Below are positions 32,343 to 46,994 of a stretch of DNA of 64,000 nucleotides, piece after piece (position 1 is the first letter of the stretch; each line of letters opens with the position of its first letter). The position numbers and the translations under genes were made by a program. Below the pieces are notes generated by a model that did not search any database, was not told where the DNA came from, and was given only the letters and a program-made list of their open reading frames with translations. Source of the DNA: Auanema rhodensis (taxonomy: Eukaryota; Nematoda; Chromadorea; Rhabditida; Rhabditidae); contig OZ059894.1 in assembly GCA_964057225.1 (NCBI GenBank), positions 7,202,131-7,266,130 of the forward strand, in the 5' to 3' direction.

Positions 32343-33316
32343 GTACACTTATTTGCAATTTGTTCTCAATTTCTAAGTTGTCTCAATGATTTTCATTGGT
32401 TCGTTGCTTTTTCGTTCATGTTTATCCAAACATTTCCGACATTAAAGTTCGTGAATACCCTCAAATGTAAAAAATATCAGAAACTTACTCATTTGCTTTC
32501 TATTCTTATTATCTCACCCATATTGAACTTTAATAGATTATAAATTAATTTTTGAATAAAAAAGGGGATGAGGATAAAAAACTGCCGAAATTAGCAGAAT
32601 GCAAACGATTTAGCCAATTAGATACTCAATTGCTTTTGGCTTTTCCACTTTCAACTATATTTTTGACGTATGCTCTTTCTCAGCGACCACATGCACTAGA
32701 TGATCCATGGCACAAATTTATATTTTTCTATTTTGATGCGATTATATGACAAATAACCATGCAATTTAAAGTCTTTTAACTCATTCTTATTTATTTTTGT
32801 TCATAAAAGTTCCAATACTCACACGCATACATATAAAAATTTAGGATACACCTACGCATTCTCTCTCTCTTCAATTCTTCATTTCCCTCCCTTCTTCACC
32901 TTGTTTTTTTTTGTCACTATCTATCTCTCTATTTAATTCTTTTTTGTATTATTTCTCTCTCTCTTTATCTCTCTCTCTGTCAACCTATCTATATATTTTT
33001 TCTCTTGATCTTATATTCATTTCTCTCTCCCACTGTACATAATGAAAATGGAACATAGAACCTTACGTATAATTTAACATAGTAGATAACTCTGTTTACT
33101 TCATTTTCTTTAGTATTTCCTGTTCATCAATCCGACACCAAAAAAAATGTTCGGACAATAGAAACTTCGCGAAATTTGATTGCCAAGTTCTTTCGGTCAA
33201 GACTGAAGAGAATAACAATTTCATACACATATAATATGAAGTGCTAAAACTTGTGAACAATGAAGATATGAGGATAGATGAAGCTTGATAAAAGAAGAGA
33301 AAAATACAAAGCATAC

Positions 33317-33374
33317 CAGGATAAAATGAAAAAAGTTGTGAAAGAAGAAGAAAAAGGATAAGATATAGAAGCAT
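33317..33374 (-). other. candidate first (anchor) exon of the P450
   Basis: ATG at 33374 opens a short hydrophobic exon (LLYLILFLLLSQLFSFYP) ending in phase 1 at a GTATGC donor. That phase matches the first firmly placed P450 exon at 21555, and a hydrophobic N-terminal anchor is what a microsomal P450 needs. The implied 11.8-kb intron is unusual and a phase match alone has a one-in-three chance. Confidence 0.2.
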
Positions 33375-35095
33375 CTAATGTTAAAAATATTTTTATTTTA
33401 ATGAAAAATAATATTTTGTCGTATACTGAGCAACTTTCACGTATTGAAATTATGAAAAAGACGATGACTTATTACTATTTTTCATTTCGTATGAAATTTC
33501 GCTTTTATATTTTGGTTTGTTTTCTTTTTTCATCTTTCTCCCTCCACCCCCCTTCTTTTGAGCTGATTGGATCACTATGATTATCAACGTACTTAGTGGA
33601 TAGTTACATAGAAAATGAGCTTATTTTGTACATTCAAAGTTGTCTTATTCAGTCTTGAATCTGTTTTCTAACATTTCAAATTATATAGTAAGATTGCCTA
33701 ATAAGATATCAGTATTTCTTTTTTTGCTTTGTCTACTAGATCGGCTTAGCTTAGACTTCTTGCTTAATATAGGATCAAGTTCATAAGCCATGTATGTGTA
33801 ACTCGTTTCCACTATCCTTGTGGTCTTCTATGAAAAAAAACTGAATAACATTCATTCGTAGACAGTAATAGCCGGAAGGCTATTTGCTACTTCAATATAA
33901 TCCCTCTCATCACGTAATACTGCTCTCTGAATACAGAAATCAAAATGTACGAACTACATATACATATGTCTTCTGACTGACCTCAAAGATGACTCTCTGA
34001 TTTGCTGGCTCGCTCTCGACGGTGAAGTATAAAATTCATTTTGACAGTATACTATTCGAACAAAATTTCATAAACTAATGACTTTGAATATAAGTTTTAC
34101 AAAGAATATAATCAATTATCTTTTTCACTTTTTTCATTTTTAAAATATCCAACTGTTTGTATTAATGTATTAAATAGGTTATTGATTGGTTTCATTTAAT
34201 AGTATCCAAAATATTATATTTCCCACCTTTTTTGTGACAAAAAACCTGGTATTTTCAGTTTTTTTTAAGCCTTAATTAGCTTCACTTTTTATCGAAAATT
34301 TTGTTTTTGTTTCTTAGACAGACACAGACTGATGAACAAATATGTACATTTAAAAGAAAATAAAACATTTTCATATAAAAAGAATATATAGAAAGTTTTT
34401 TTGTTTCGTGTTCCAGCAAAGCTTATTACTATCAACGGGAATAAACTGAAAAACTCGAAGTAAAGATGCACACATAGAAGAGATATATCATGTGAATTCA
34501 AAAACTTGTTGAAATTATATATTTTGTAATCAAAATAACAAACTATATCGTATACATCTTTGCTCATTAACATTCATTATCACATATAGTGATCAAATTC
34601 TGAATCAGTTCTTCTTTTTTCTTTTTTTTTTACCATTTGCGATCCCATCTGCTACAATTCAACAAGAAACAAAATATCTATAAATTCACAAAAAATAGAT
34701 GTGCATAACGATCATTTTAGAATAAGTAGAGATCAAACTGTTCTTCTTGTTAAGTTTTTGGTTTCATCTATCTCTTAAAAAGAATATTAACGAGTCATTC
34801 TTGGAATACTAACTATGATGAGAAAAATTCATTCTTGTTGAGCAATATTGAGAGAAATTGAAAGAGAGCTAGAGCTGAGGTAAGAGAAAGACAGAGAGAT
34901 AGAAGGATATGTAATCAACAAAATGTGACAAAGGGAGCTAAAGAGAAAAATTCAGATATTTTTCACAAGCTTTATCACATTGTATTCAGTAAAATATTCA
35001 TGTTCATTGATGGTATCTTGATAATTGACCGATTTCTATTACTTTTATATTAATTTTTTCGCTCATTTTTATGGATTTCCATAAACTAGAAGCTA

Positions 35096-35340
35096 TTAAA
35101 TCTGTCCCATTCTGGCCAATTCACGTATATGTTTTATTCTGTGTGTCACTACATCTTGGACTTTCCACCCATAGAACGGCTTTTTGCCTTTCTCTTGCAA
35201 TTTATCCGTTTTCTTTTTCCAGATCCATGAAATAGATTTACATACATCTATCGCCATTCCCAGACCTTTTTTCGGCATCCTTGATCATTGAACTCGTATC
35301 CAAACATCTGCAGAAAGGTTTTGAGATTGTCAAATTTGAT
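35096..35340. other. GC-richer island with open frames on both strands
   Basis: Base composition rises clearly above the flanks. The minus strand has a 60-codon basic ORF (KKPFYGWKVQDVVTHRIKHI) and, in another frame after a TTTCTGCAG acceptor, a short ORF (FNDQGCRKKVWEWR). It looks like an exon or a mobile-element scrap; function unknown. Confidence 0.25.
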
Positions 35341-38300
35341 CATCTATAGTGGCTTCTATGAGTATTCTGATTTCCGTAGTTTTCATATGTCGACTCGGCC
35401 ATTCGAACCCTTTCTTCCTGATTCCTAGAATTCTCTCCCCCCCCCCCTTTTCAACCTATTCAATTTTTATTTAAAATATAAAATATAGTAGAAGGAAAAA
35501 ATAAATTCATTCTTAGAAATACAAAGTAAAAATAGAATATTAGTACAATAATTTCTTTGTTTATTTATTTGTTTATTTTTACATGTGAAATATAATTGCT
35601 GATTTAAGTAGGGCACTTCTACCAATCTCTTGAAGTTCTTTTGCTTTCATTAAGCATAAGTGCTTAAACATGCGTTGACCTTTCCATACTTCATTTCTGT
35701 CTTTCTGTCTTCTTTTCAGCTTTTCCTTCACGTTCTTCTAATGAATATAATGTTAATATATTCAGAATGTGTTTCTTTTTTCATTCCAACCACCTATCAG
35801 CTACTTACTTATGGTCTGTACTACGATATAGTAAAACTATAAACTCTTAATCTGTATTTTACTTTGAAAAAAACCCTCTAACTGCTCAATGTCACTTGTC
35901 CTTTTGTTTATTCCCGTCTATAAAACATTTAAGATAGCTTATGTTATAACACCAGCTTGGGCGTCCCAAGTTGACACTCTGATTTTAACTTTTAATAGCT
36001 AGGGTTTATCTACTTTAAATACTTATGGGCGTTTCGTATTTATTGAAAATATATCAAAAGTCCTCTAAGAAAAAAATTTAAAATAGCTTAATGCTCCTAA
36101 TTCATATAATGATCTGCGTGAAAATTGAATTGAAAACTACATGCCTGCTTCTTATAGCACTTCCTGAAGATATACGGTTATGTATAAATCAAATTCTTCA
36201 ATAATCTCTTTGAAAAGATTTTGGAAATAACCAAGTTCGTTGATCAGCTCATCTTTCTTCAAACATATTCAAATGAAATATTGGTCTCTATTTGAAGTTG
36301 TTCAGTATTAGTTCGTATTTCCGTTATTCACTTGAGTCAGAACATTTCATTGTCGTCGTGATCGCAGACTAAGGCCTATCGATACATTGTCAGTGTCAAA
36401 TTCAAGAATCTGAAAAGAGAATCACTTGATACTCAGGACAAATTATTAGCTCTCTTCTTTCTCTCTCCTCATTATCATTGAATTTTAAATCAATTTAGCT
36501 AAATACATTTTATATAAATATCGAATATGAAATTGAACTATTGTTATTCATTTTGTTTTTTTCTTATGCTTCTTCCATTATTTCGTCCTCAGGGAGAGAG
36601 GGAGAGAGGGAGAAGTGAATGAAATGAACTCCGAGTAAAAGATAAACAGCAGTTCCTCTATTTGGTCATATCCCAAACATTTTATTCTCAAATTTGTTTT
36701 CAGGTCTTTATATGCAGGTAGAAAAAAGACTAATTCTGATTTTAAATATCTTATTTATTCTATGGTTTATACTTGTTCTGTGTTCAAATATGTTGTATCT
36801 CCTCCCGTTTTCTATCTTTATTCGGTTGATCTCATTTCGAACTTTGCATAAACTCCATCAGTCACAGCAAGTCTGTTCAAACTTTGAAAATATTGAATGA
36901 ACAGCTAATTTATCTCTCTATTATCAAGATATCACAATATTCTGAACTAACACAAGGAAATTCCTACATTTTTCGTTTATAACGATTGCCGGTTGTTTAT
37001 TAGGTCGATTGACTAAATCCGTTGACCAGTTTGCCCAAACAAATTTAAACATTTAGACTTCCATTTGCAGCCACAAAAGCATAAAATGAGCAAAAAAGTT
37101 TAATGTTCGATACAAGTACGTGTCTATATTTATTATTTGTCCTCTTTTCTAGACGATTTGTGAAAGTGCTTAATATATCCAGTCTTGCTTGAATATTCAC
37201 GTGAGCATTTCCCATTTTTTGATTACTATATGATACTGATCGGTTGTTTTCCTTCTCATTCATTTTTCAACGTTTCTTTTTGAACTGACTTTAAAACAAC
37301 TAATATCAATTGTTTTTAAAATACAAATTAATTTTTGCAAATCACTTTTTTGGAAAACAACAAATAAATATCTGCTGTTTGTATACCAGAAGCCTGTCAC
37401 TTTGCTCACATGTATTGTCTCATTTTACAAATTAAAAATTATTCCCAACTTTGAACGGCAGAATCAAAGTTTATGTATTACGGGCTTAGCCGATGTAATT
37501 ATCTTCTTTTCGTTCATGATTCATGAGTCATTAAAGATTCTAAAGAGAAAATTCATTTGATACATGTAGCGAAATCGACATCTCAACTTCCTTCAGTGTG
37601 CTCGAACTAAATCTCAAACATCGGGTTGTTAACTTGAATTTTAAATTATGTATATATATTCTTCAATCTGAAATGATTTTTGAAGAATTAGTTTTCAATG
37701 TTCCATAAGCTGATTCCACAAACTTTATGATTATTTCAGTTTTTCTCTGTGCTTTCTGCTTAACCTAACTGGCATTCCGACCTAGCCCATTAACCGATGC
37801 ATGTTAATATTCAGTTAACGGATGCTAGATCAGGCAAATCCTTTTACTCCTGCTTAGTTTAAAGTCTTTGTTTCGCCTCAAATCGTTTTATTCGACTTTG
37901 GTTGTGTTCTATCACATCTAGGAAAAAAAAGTTGCAATTTGAGACATTTTTTCAACCTCAGACATTTTTATGAACAGAAAATGAACATAGAAATCATGCC
38001 TTGAAAAGCAATACGAGGATTAGCAGTTATTTGGTTTTTTAAAAAACTATTTAAAGCTTGCTTTGTTGATAAGATTTTGAATTTTATCATAACTGATTTA
38101 AGTGAAAGAGTGTTAAATGTCACATAGTCATTGCTGACGATGAATAACTTCAACAGTGCATTTGCAGTTCGTATTTGGACTTTTGAAGAACTTTCAATGT
38201 GAACATAGATCTTACATATTAAAATTCAATTATATACTTGTTAGATCACTTTCTTTGAATATTCAAATCACTATCATTCAGCTCAACAATACTTTTTACT

Positions 38301-39584
38301 TCCGTATTTAGGAAAGGTCAGACAATTCAATGAAAGTTGTCAAATCCGATTAAAGAATTTGAAAACGTAGCGGTTTCCGTAGTCCTTCTCGAGCTCAAAA
38401 CCATGAACTCAAGCATCTTTAGTATTTTTTTATTGCAGATTTTTAAAAAATATTGTTTTTTTCTTCTCACTATCTGCAAGTTCCTATTAAGCTGTTCTAT
38501 TCTCATATGTGTTATTGTTTGTTTTTCTCTCTATCACAACACTCACAGTACTTATACATGTATCTATAAGTCTTTGGATATTCCAGTATTGTTTGGTTGT
38601 TTTACAAAAAAAATTGAATAACCAGGTGCTTTGTCATTTAGCTCCATAACACCAACTCAAATTAAGTAAATCAGAACAACTATTTGCATATGAAATCAGC
38701 CATCAGATCTATCAATCTGAAAAAAAGCAGAAAATTTTTTTTGACAACTCTTTGCTGAGCCTAAGTCTTATCTTATTTATTCAATTTGCTTCCATTATCT
38801 ATTTTACCTCGTCGTCTTTAGAAAAAATAAGATATTTATAAAAAAAAATTCAATAGAGCCTATTGTGAAAAGAGCAAATTCTAAAATTGGCATTGAGACA
38901 TGTGTTCCGTGTCAGTTATGAACTTTTCGAAAGACCAATCTCGAACCATTTCATAAAGCCAACAAATCAGAAAAATTATTTTTTCGTCGTAAAGATACAT
39001 TAAGTACTCGGCATAGCTTAGCTGTCTGTTATTCAATTGGCTTCGAGATTTTCGGAAAATTATGCATTTGGTCATATATATATATACATATATATAGTGA
39101 TTAATGTTCAAATATATAGGTTGTTCAAAAGCTTTATCCAAACATCTCACTATAAGCTATGTCTCAGTCTCTCTTTTTTTTTCTCTCCATAAAGCTCACT
39201 CTTCTATAAATCTTTTTATTATTTATTCACTATGTCCTTCTTTCTGTTCTTGTTAATTGAGTAATTTATCCCTTAATTTTTAGTTCAAACATGAGCTAGA
39301 AAACAAAATAAAAATATGAAATTACATGATCTGTTAATTGATCAATGGATGTTTATCATTCTTTACTCTCAAATATTACTCGTCCGCTAAGCTTGATTTC
39401 AGCTCAAATAACATCGTGCATACGTTTTATCTTCTATATCTTTTCATCTCTCTATCATCTTAACGTTCTTAAGAATTTTAATTACTATTTTAATGTTACT
39501 TCATAAAATATTAATTAACACACACTCAAATATTATACATATATTCATACTCAACTTAATATTTGCTTTGTATTCTAGGTAGGA

Positions 39585-41698
39585 ATGAGTGTGGGTGAAG
39601 TGGATGGAGATTCAGTAGATGTATGTGATTCATCTCCCAGTGATTCCTTTACATATGTTCAATTCCTATTTCGAGCATATTTGATGCCATTCACTTATTT
39701 ATTTGGAATAATTGCTAATACTGTTAATGTGATAGTATTTTCACAGAATACTGTAAGTTTAACACAAAAATATTCAAACACTAATCATGCTATATGCTAA
39801 AGCGTCTTTCATGAATTTCAATGAAATAAATTGCATTTCAGATGAGAAAGCAGCCAGTGAATTGGTTTTTTCTGGTGCTCAGTCTCAGTGATCTGACCGT
39901 TTTAATTGCATCATTCTTCGTTTTTTCTGTGCCTGTTTATGCAGAAATAGCAGATGATATAGGTATGTTGTACAACTTTAACATTTCTCTAGTACACAAA
40001 TTTGAGAATATTGTATTGAAAATCCAACCAAAGAAAACAAAATTCTTTGCAGATCTTATAAGATCATCGTCTTATCTCATTATTTGGTTTTATCCTTTGG
40101 CTCAAACAGGACTTACAATGTCCGTATACTTGACAGTACTTGTATCAGTTCACCGATATTTGGGTGTTTGTCATCCATTTCTGGTTTGTTTATATTTTTA
40201 TTTAAAATTTTACTTATTTATGCATCTGGTTAAATTGAAAAAAGTCAAAAAAAGAAATAGCCTGACCTTAAATTCACGAGATATTTCACAGCTTTTGATA
40301 CAAGCAGAAACAAGATTTAGAAATAAGCTATGAAGTCATGCATCATGAACTGTCTTGTATTCGGTTAGTGAGCATTAAAGGTCTTTTCATACTTTTTCTC
40401 AAACTTGAACCTTAATCTTTGGCAGCTCAGTGTGTTCAAAACGAGATAGCTTAGTTCATGAATCCAAAAACACGCAAATCCGGGAACCCAAAAACACAGT
40501 TTAAATTGTAATTATATGATGTTAATCAAATTTTTTCAGATTCGGCGAATGAGTAACTCTACTGGGGTAAAATTGGTCATAGCTTCTGCTGTTTTATTCG
40601 CCTTTGTGTTTAACACAAGCCGATGGTTTGAGTTAACAACTCTCGCTTGTTTGAGTGAAGCTCACAGACGGTACTATTCCTTAACAGATGTTTCAATTTA
40701 TTTCAAATTCAAAATTTTAGAGAATCATTGGTTGTCATACCAACTGACTTGATGGTAGATGGAATATATACAGTAGTTTATCGAAATGCAGCATATACTC
40801 TTGTTATGTTTTTCTTTCCCTTTGCCATTCTAACTTTTGTAAACCTCCGAATCATTGGTACTTTACGTAGTTCATACAAGTAAGTTTGTACAAAAGCTTG
40901 AGCGGTCTTTTGTTGAATTAGGTTATCTACCTATATTCTCAATTATTATTTTCAGAATGCGAAGACAAATGACTATGAGACCACGAAAAAAGAAAGATTT
41001 CAACATACCAACAGAAACAATATCATCTATGAATGGAAGTTCTTCGAATCATTCATCAACTGTTACAACTAATGTTATTGGTCAACATACATCAGTCATG
41101 CAACAACCAAATGCACAAACTAATGGTAAAAATCAGAAGACAATGATTATCATACTATTTTACTGATTTTAGATCGAAAAGAGAATGGCGTGACAGTCAT
41201 GTTGATTGCAATTACTACTGAATTTCTAGCTTTTAACCTTTTGGCGTTTGCTAATAATATTCTGGAATTAACGGGAGCTTTTGGCCAGTCAGCACTGGAA
41301 ACCCTTTTAGTTGAAGTAACCACATCAAGCAAATATTTACAAAATAATATTTTTCACTTTCAGATATCAGCCTTATTAGTTAATATTAACGGTGCAAGTA
41401 CCATCATCATCTATATGATTTTCAGTAGCAAATATCGTAATGTGTTTCTCAGGGTATGTTGAAGTTATTTCTTCACACATTATCTGATTCTAATAATTCT
41501 TGCCTGTTTCAGATAGTGGCTCACGTTAGTGCCATATGCTGTGGAAAACAGAAGAGCTCATTCTTGAGCGGTATGCAGCAGTTTGAAACGACACAACTCA
41601 TCGATTCTAAAGTTGATCAGAACGAAGGAAAAAATTGGAAGAGTTCACGTCGATCAAATGCCGACTCTCTGTATAAGCAGAGAGTAAGCCAAGCTTAG
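39585..41698 (+). CDS. FMRFamide-receptor-like neuropeptide GPCR
   Basis: Nine exons: 39585-39752, 39842-39962, 40053-40183, 40540-40670, 40721-40879, 40956-41125, 41173-41315, 41364-41453 and 41513-41698. All phases agree, giving 432 aa. Seven hydrophobic helices are visible; TM2 carries NWFFLVLSLSDLTVL, characteristic of the nematode FRPR group. The DRY motif at the end of TM3 reads HRY (VSVHRYLGVCHPF). Loop 3 is long, Ser/Asn-rich and basic (RPRKKKDF). TM7 has NGASTIIIY in place of NPxxY. The C-terminus holds an ICCGKQK cluster that could be palmitoylated. Expected role: plasma-membrane receptor for FMRFamide-related peptides coupling to G proteins; the ligand cannot be inferred. AATAAA lies at 41889-41894. 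An acceptor-like TATTCTAG just upstream of the ATG may take a spliced leader or an upstream exon. Confidence 0.85.
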
Positions 41699-42210
41699 CT
41701 ACTAAATTTCTTAAACTTTTATTCGTCTAACGAATCATGAAAGACATTTCATAAACACCGCTTTTTCGCTCTAGTCTTTATATTATTAAAACATGATCTC
41801 ATAAATACCAATTGAGCCATCAGGGTGCCTAAATATGGGTATTAATACCTAAAATATACGTTGTATACAAATAATGTTATGAAAGCATAATAAAGTATAA
41901 TTTTAAATGTCGTTTTCTCACTCAAAGAAAATTTATAAGGCTGTAACTACCTTTCTCAACTTCAAATTTTCCTGGTTAATTCAGTGGAACTTTGTGTCAT
42001 TTAAAAGTGAATGTAAATATAAAATTCAATTTTATTTTGAAACGTGCAAATAAACGAGAAAAACAGATATCAACCTTCAGCCAAAGTTAGATTATTTGGA
42101 AGTTGTGGTCTGTCTTCAGTGTATCACTTCTCTCGGATAAATAGTCCAGAATGCGTGAACATCTGAAATTTCTAGTTCAAATAAGAAAATTGGGAAAGTT
42201 CAAAAGCTTG

Positions 42211-44386
42211 TTACGTTGAATCGGTATTTGTTGCTATCATCAACATTGTTTTTTTGTTATTCAACTTGAAGTTTATTCTGTGAGTCCCAAACGCTTGATG
42301 GCATATATTGACCAATGATTGCATGTCACATGTGGAAATCTTAAAAAATAATGAATCGAAAAATTGAAAAGATTACAACGATAAACTTGAGGTGGTCCTA
42401 GCAACATATCTATGAAATATATTACAAATTTTCCTAGAATAGAGCTTATTCCTATCAGCGGCAATCTCCATTTACGTTTCAACTTTAGCTTTATGATATC
42501 TGGTCGATGACCAATAGGATCATGACCGTCCTAGAAATATTACTCTTCATAAGAAAAACTAAACTCATTCTACGAAATAACAATATTGATAGTTAATTAG
42601 TGGAATTGGCACTCGGTTTCCAATTTCATTATGAATGAAAAATAACGATTTTTGAAAGTTTTTGAAACATTTTCCATTAGTTCTAGAGTAAGTTTAAATT
42701 TGACAACAAGATAGTGTAAGAACACTACTGACTTGAGTTCCAAATATTTTAAAGTAAATCCAATAAAAGTCGTGCCTGTCATGAGTGCGTCAAAAGATGC
42801 ATCATGAAACTCTTTTCCTGAGCCATTTAACAAAGCGGCATCGTCAGCATTATTTGTAAGTATTTTCTGAGATAAAGCAGGCATATCCCTATAATTTAAA
42901 CTTCTTAATTTAAAACACAGAGAAATTATTGATACTGTTTCAAGTAATCGACTAAATCACGAAGAGTAGATGAAGGAACGAATTGGTTTTCTTTCAACTA
43001 AATTAGAACAGTATTAATTTGAAGTAAAAATTATAATTTTACCATTATATAAGCTTGAAAAAGAATTTTAGTGTCAAAAATAATTGGAAATATGGTTTTT
43101 AATGTCATTTTCCAGTCATCATATTTGTCTAAATTTTTGTTTAAGTTAATACCAACTAACATATAAGATGCCTGGTAGATCATCGTAAAAACAGTCATAA
43201 ACGTAGAGTAAATCGAGCATGCTATTATGGCCAACTATAGGAATTTTATGTTCAATTATGAGATTCATCACATCAGAGAAGCCATTTAACATTGAAAACC
43301 TGGAACTTACGGTTTTATACATAACATGAGAATGTACAAACTCATTGTTTTTTCCATTATCATCTGTATTAAGTGTCTTCTTGAAAATGACAGTGATCTG
43401 AAAATGAAATATTATTATGTTCTAAGGCTGGCGTTCCACATACTTTACTGTAATTTTCAGAAAAAGACACAAAGGAACCTGGAAAATATGTTTGCAAATC
43501 ATACTGAATAAGCCAAGCTTCATATTTGTTTATAGTCAAACAAGGAGCAACATTCTCTAAAGAAATGGTTATTTTTTCTATTGGGTGAGAAACACCAGGA
43601 GCTTGAGATTTGATTCGTTCTTTCTATAATTTGGTATAAAAAAAAATAAATTTGTAAACACTTACACTTTTTTGAGCCAATAAATGAATTCTTACAGATT
43701 CTATTACGTTGGAAAAATTTGATATGATATCACTGTAAAAATTTATGTATTCGGATCCAAAAAGAAATCACTGACTCATAGCTAGAAGTTTCACATTTTA
43801 TGATTTTAACAAATTTATTTTGCTCGGATTTGTTTAGGTATGGAATACCTTGAACTATGTTCTATAACCCTTTTATAATTTAGAAAATTAAAATTTTCAA
43901 ACGAACTTGATTAAAGTTATGTTTATGCTTATTTAAAAACATAGCAGCTTCGTTAGTTAGCGTCAACGAACATGATATTCTTTTCCATAGTGAGAACGTA
44001 AAAGTATCAACCTCGAACCTAAATATAGGCTTAACAAAAGCTTGAAACAGCAATATAGTACTTATCATCCACTTGTCGGAAGCAAGACAAACCTATTTGA
44101 CAAGGAGGAACACGTTTAACCCAATCACGTAATTTCTGATATCTACAAAACTTAATTCGCTGTTAAGGACTATGAATTGAATTAACCGATCATCAACATC
44201 ATCAAAAAGACTTAAACTGTTTGGCCTACCATGGCCCGGATACCCGAAAAATTCAATATCAAACGCTTAAAAACCTATTTTTTAAAAATGTGGGTGAAAA
44301 TACCAACAGATAAATGTTGAACGTGATATAAGAAGTTTAATTTTTGGTAGCATTTCTTCAAAATTGAGTATATTTACCTCCGACAT
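42211..44386 (-). CDS. parn-1: PARN/PNLDC1-family 3'-5' exoribonuclease (piRNA trimmer / deadenylase)
   Basis: Fourteen minus-strand exons in phase: 44386-44308, 44265-44187, 44142-44062, 44018-43903, 43854-43776, 43732-43696, 43623-43444, 43397-43172, 43128-43043, 42997-42936, 42888-42733, 42682-42574, 42530-42387, 42339-42211; 520 aa. DEDD nuclease residues are present: FDIEF near residue 30 (D, E), PIVGHNSMLDL (D), and FHDASFDALMTG (H, D). PARN hallmarks LQGIPYLN and TIFPIIFDTK also occur. Family knowledge: PARN removes poly(A) and PNLDC1/nematode PARN-1 trims piRNA 3' ends; which applies here is inferred from nematodes commonly having one such gene. Intron 43171-43129 seems to use a GC donor. 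The ATG follows an AATTTAG|C acceptor 198 bp below the KRR1 stop on the same strand, suggesting an operon. The last two exons are less certain. Confidence 0.82.
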
Positions 44387-44583
44387 GCTAAATTTTAAAA
44401 TTGGTGAGCTTTTTCCCTTTCTAGACCGTCAATAAATTACATAATGGTCAAAGCCAAGAAAAAAAAACTAAAAAAAAAGATTATAAGATCTTATTAACAA
44501 GTAGCTATAACAAGCACACTGAAACATTCGGCATGACTTATAACAAATATGAATAACAATGAGACAAAAAATAGAAACAATGC

Positions 44584-45962
<1,379 letters not shown>

Positions 45963-46994
45963 CTTAAAAAACGGTTAAATAAAAAATTATATAAATATTA
46001 TAAATTAAAACGACCAAAATTAAAGTAGCCGTACGTTTGAAAACATATACGCAGCAGCAAACGCTCTCACGTACGAAACAAGCTAAGTGTGCTTGCACGA
46101 AAATTCAAGTTTGAGCAAAAGTATTAATTACTATAATATGGGCTGTTCTGGTTTCCAGAGATTCCAAAATAGAAAAGTGATTTTAGTTTCTAAGTTGGTG
46201 AACCCAAATGTACTTGTCTACGTTCTCGAAGTGAAGAAACAAAATTGATCGTTTTGAAATTTCGGAGGTGCTATCTTATTTATATCCATATTATCAATGC
46301 ATAAGCTAACTAAAGTCATAAAATATCAAAATTTTTATCCGTAATATTGTCGAGCTGTAATGAGGTTGCATGATGAGAAATATATGGCATATCGAGGTTG
46401 CATTGAAATCTTTGCATATCAATTCTATGCCTGTTCAAAGCTCGTATCCGAACTTCTTTCAGAGGCCAAAAAGTTGCAACTCCGAATAGCTGCTGTAGAT
46501 GAAGCTTCACAGCTTTATATTGAATTGCTAACTTCGGTTTACCTGAGTTGTAAAATTAAATTTTTCTTTTGTTTTATATTAATATATTTTCAATAAACAT
46601 TTTCTATATTAATAAGAAAAACTATAAAGACACTGCAAGTGTAAGAAACGTTTTATTGAAATTAATTTATAAAATTTTTTTGTTTCTCATAAGCTTTATC
46701 AGCCATTCTCATGTTATCATTCTATTTGTGTTAGCAAATGAGAGCGGTTGCATTCTGATTTATATTGAATGAAATAATAATTTTTTAATCAATGTTAACA
46801 AGTATTATTAGTTTTTTTGTACCATTTTAGTTATAATGCATCATCATAATTAATTTTTTTGTTACATATCTGATATTTTTTGTTCTTTTGTTACAAAAAG
46901 AATAATAGAAATTTGAAAAAAATTTATTTACAAACAAATTCGAAATAAAACTTGTTATTTATGACAAGCTGATAAACGATATGGCGTCATGACA
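45963..46994. other. spacer between two minus-strand genes
   Basis: About 1 kb of AT-rich sequence. Overlapping 60-80-codon frames on both strands at 46316-46596 (one reads RIAAVDEASQLYIELLTS) have slightly elevated GC, but no start, splice or family context supports a gene. Confidence 0.4.

Larger units (their letters stand above)
21556..39584. other. 18-kb gene-poor, simple-repeat-rich region
   Basis: Very AT-rich DNA with many CT-rich runs (22.66-22.76, 28.68-28.73, 32.86-33.0 kb), AT runs near 31.25-31.32 kb and poly-A/T. No complete gene could be assembled. Isolated coding-like islands are listed separately (28.4, 30.5, 32.3, 33.3 and 35.1 kb). A perfect hairpin lies at 24584-24628. Much of this may be introns or upstream regulatory DNA of the P450 and of the neuropeptide receptor at 39.6 kb. 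Confidence 0.55.

Noticed and set aside
28208..42940. CTGTTTCA motifs suggesting piRNA genes (near 28211, 30750 and 42936)
   Set aside because: About two occurrences of an 8-mer are expected by chance in 64 kb on both strands; there is no clustering, and the one at 42936 overlaps a coding exon end.
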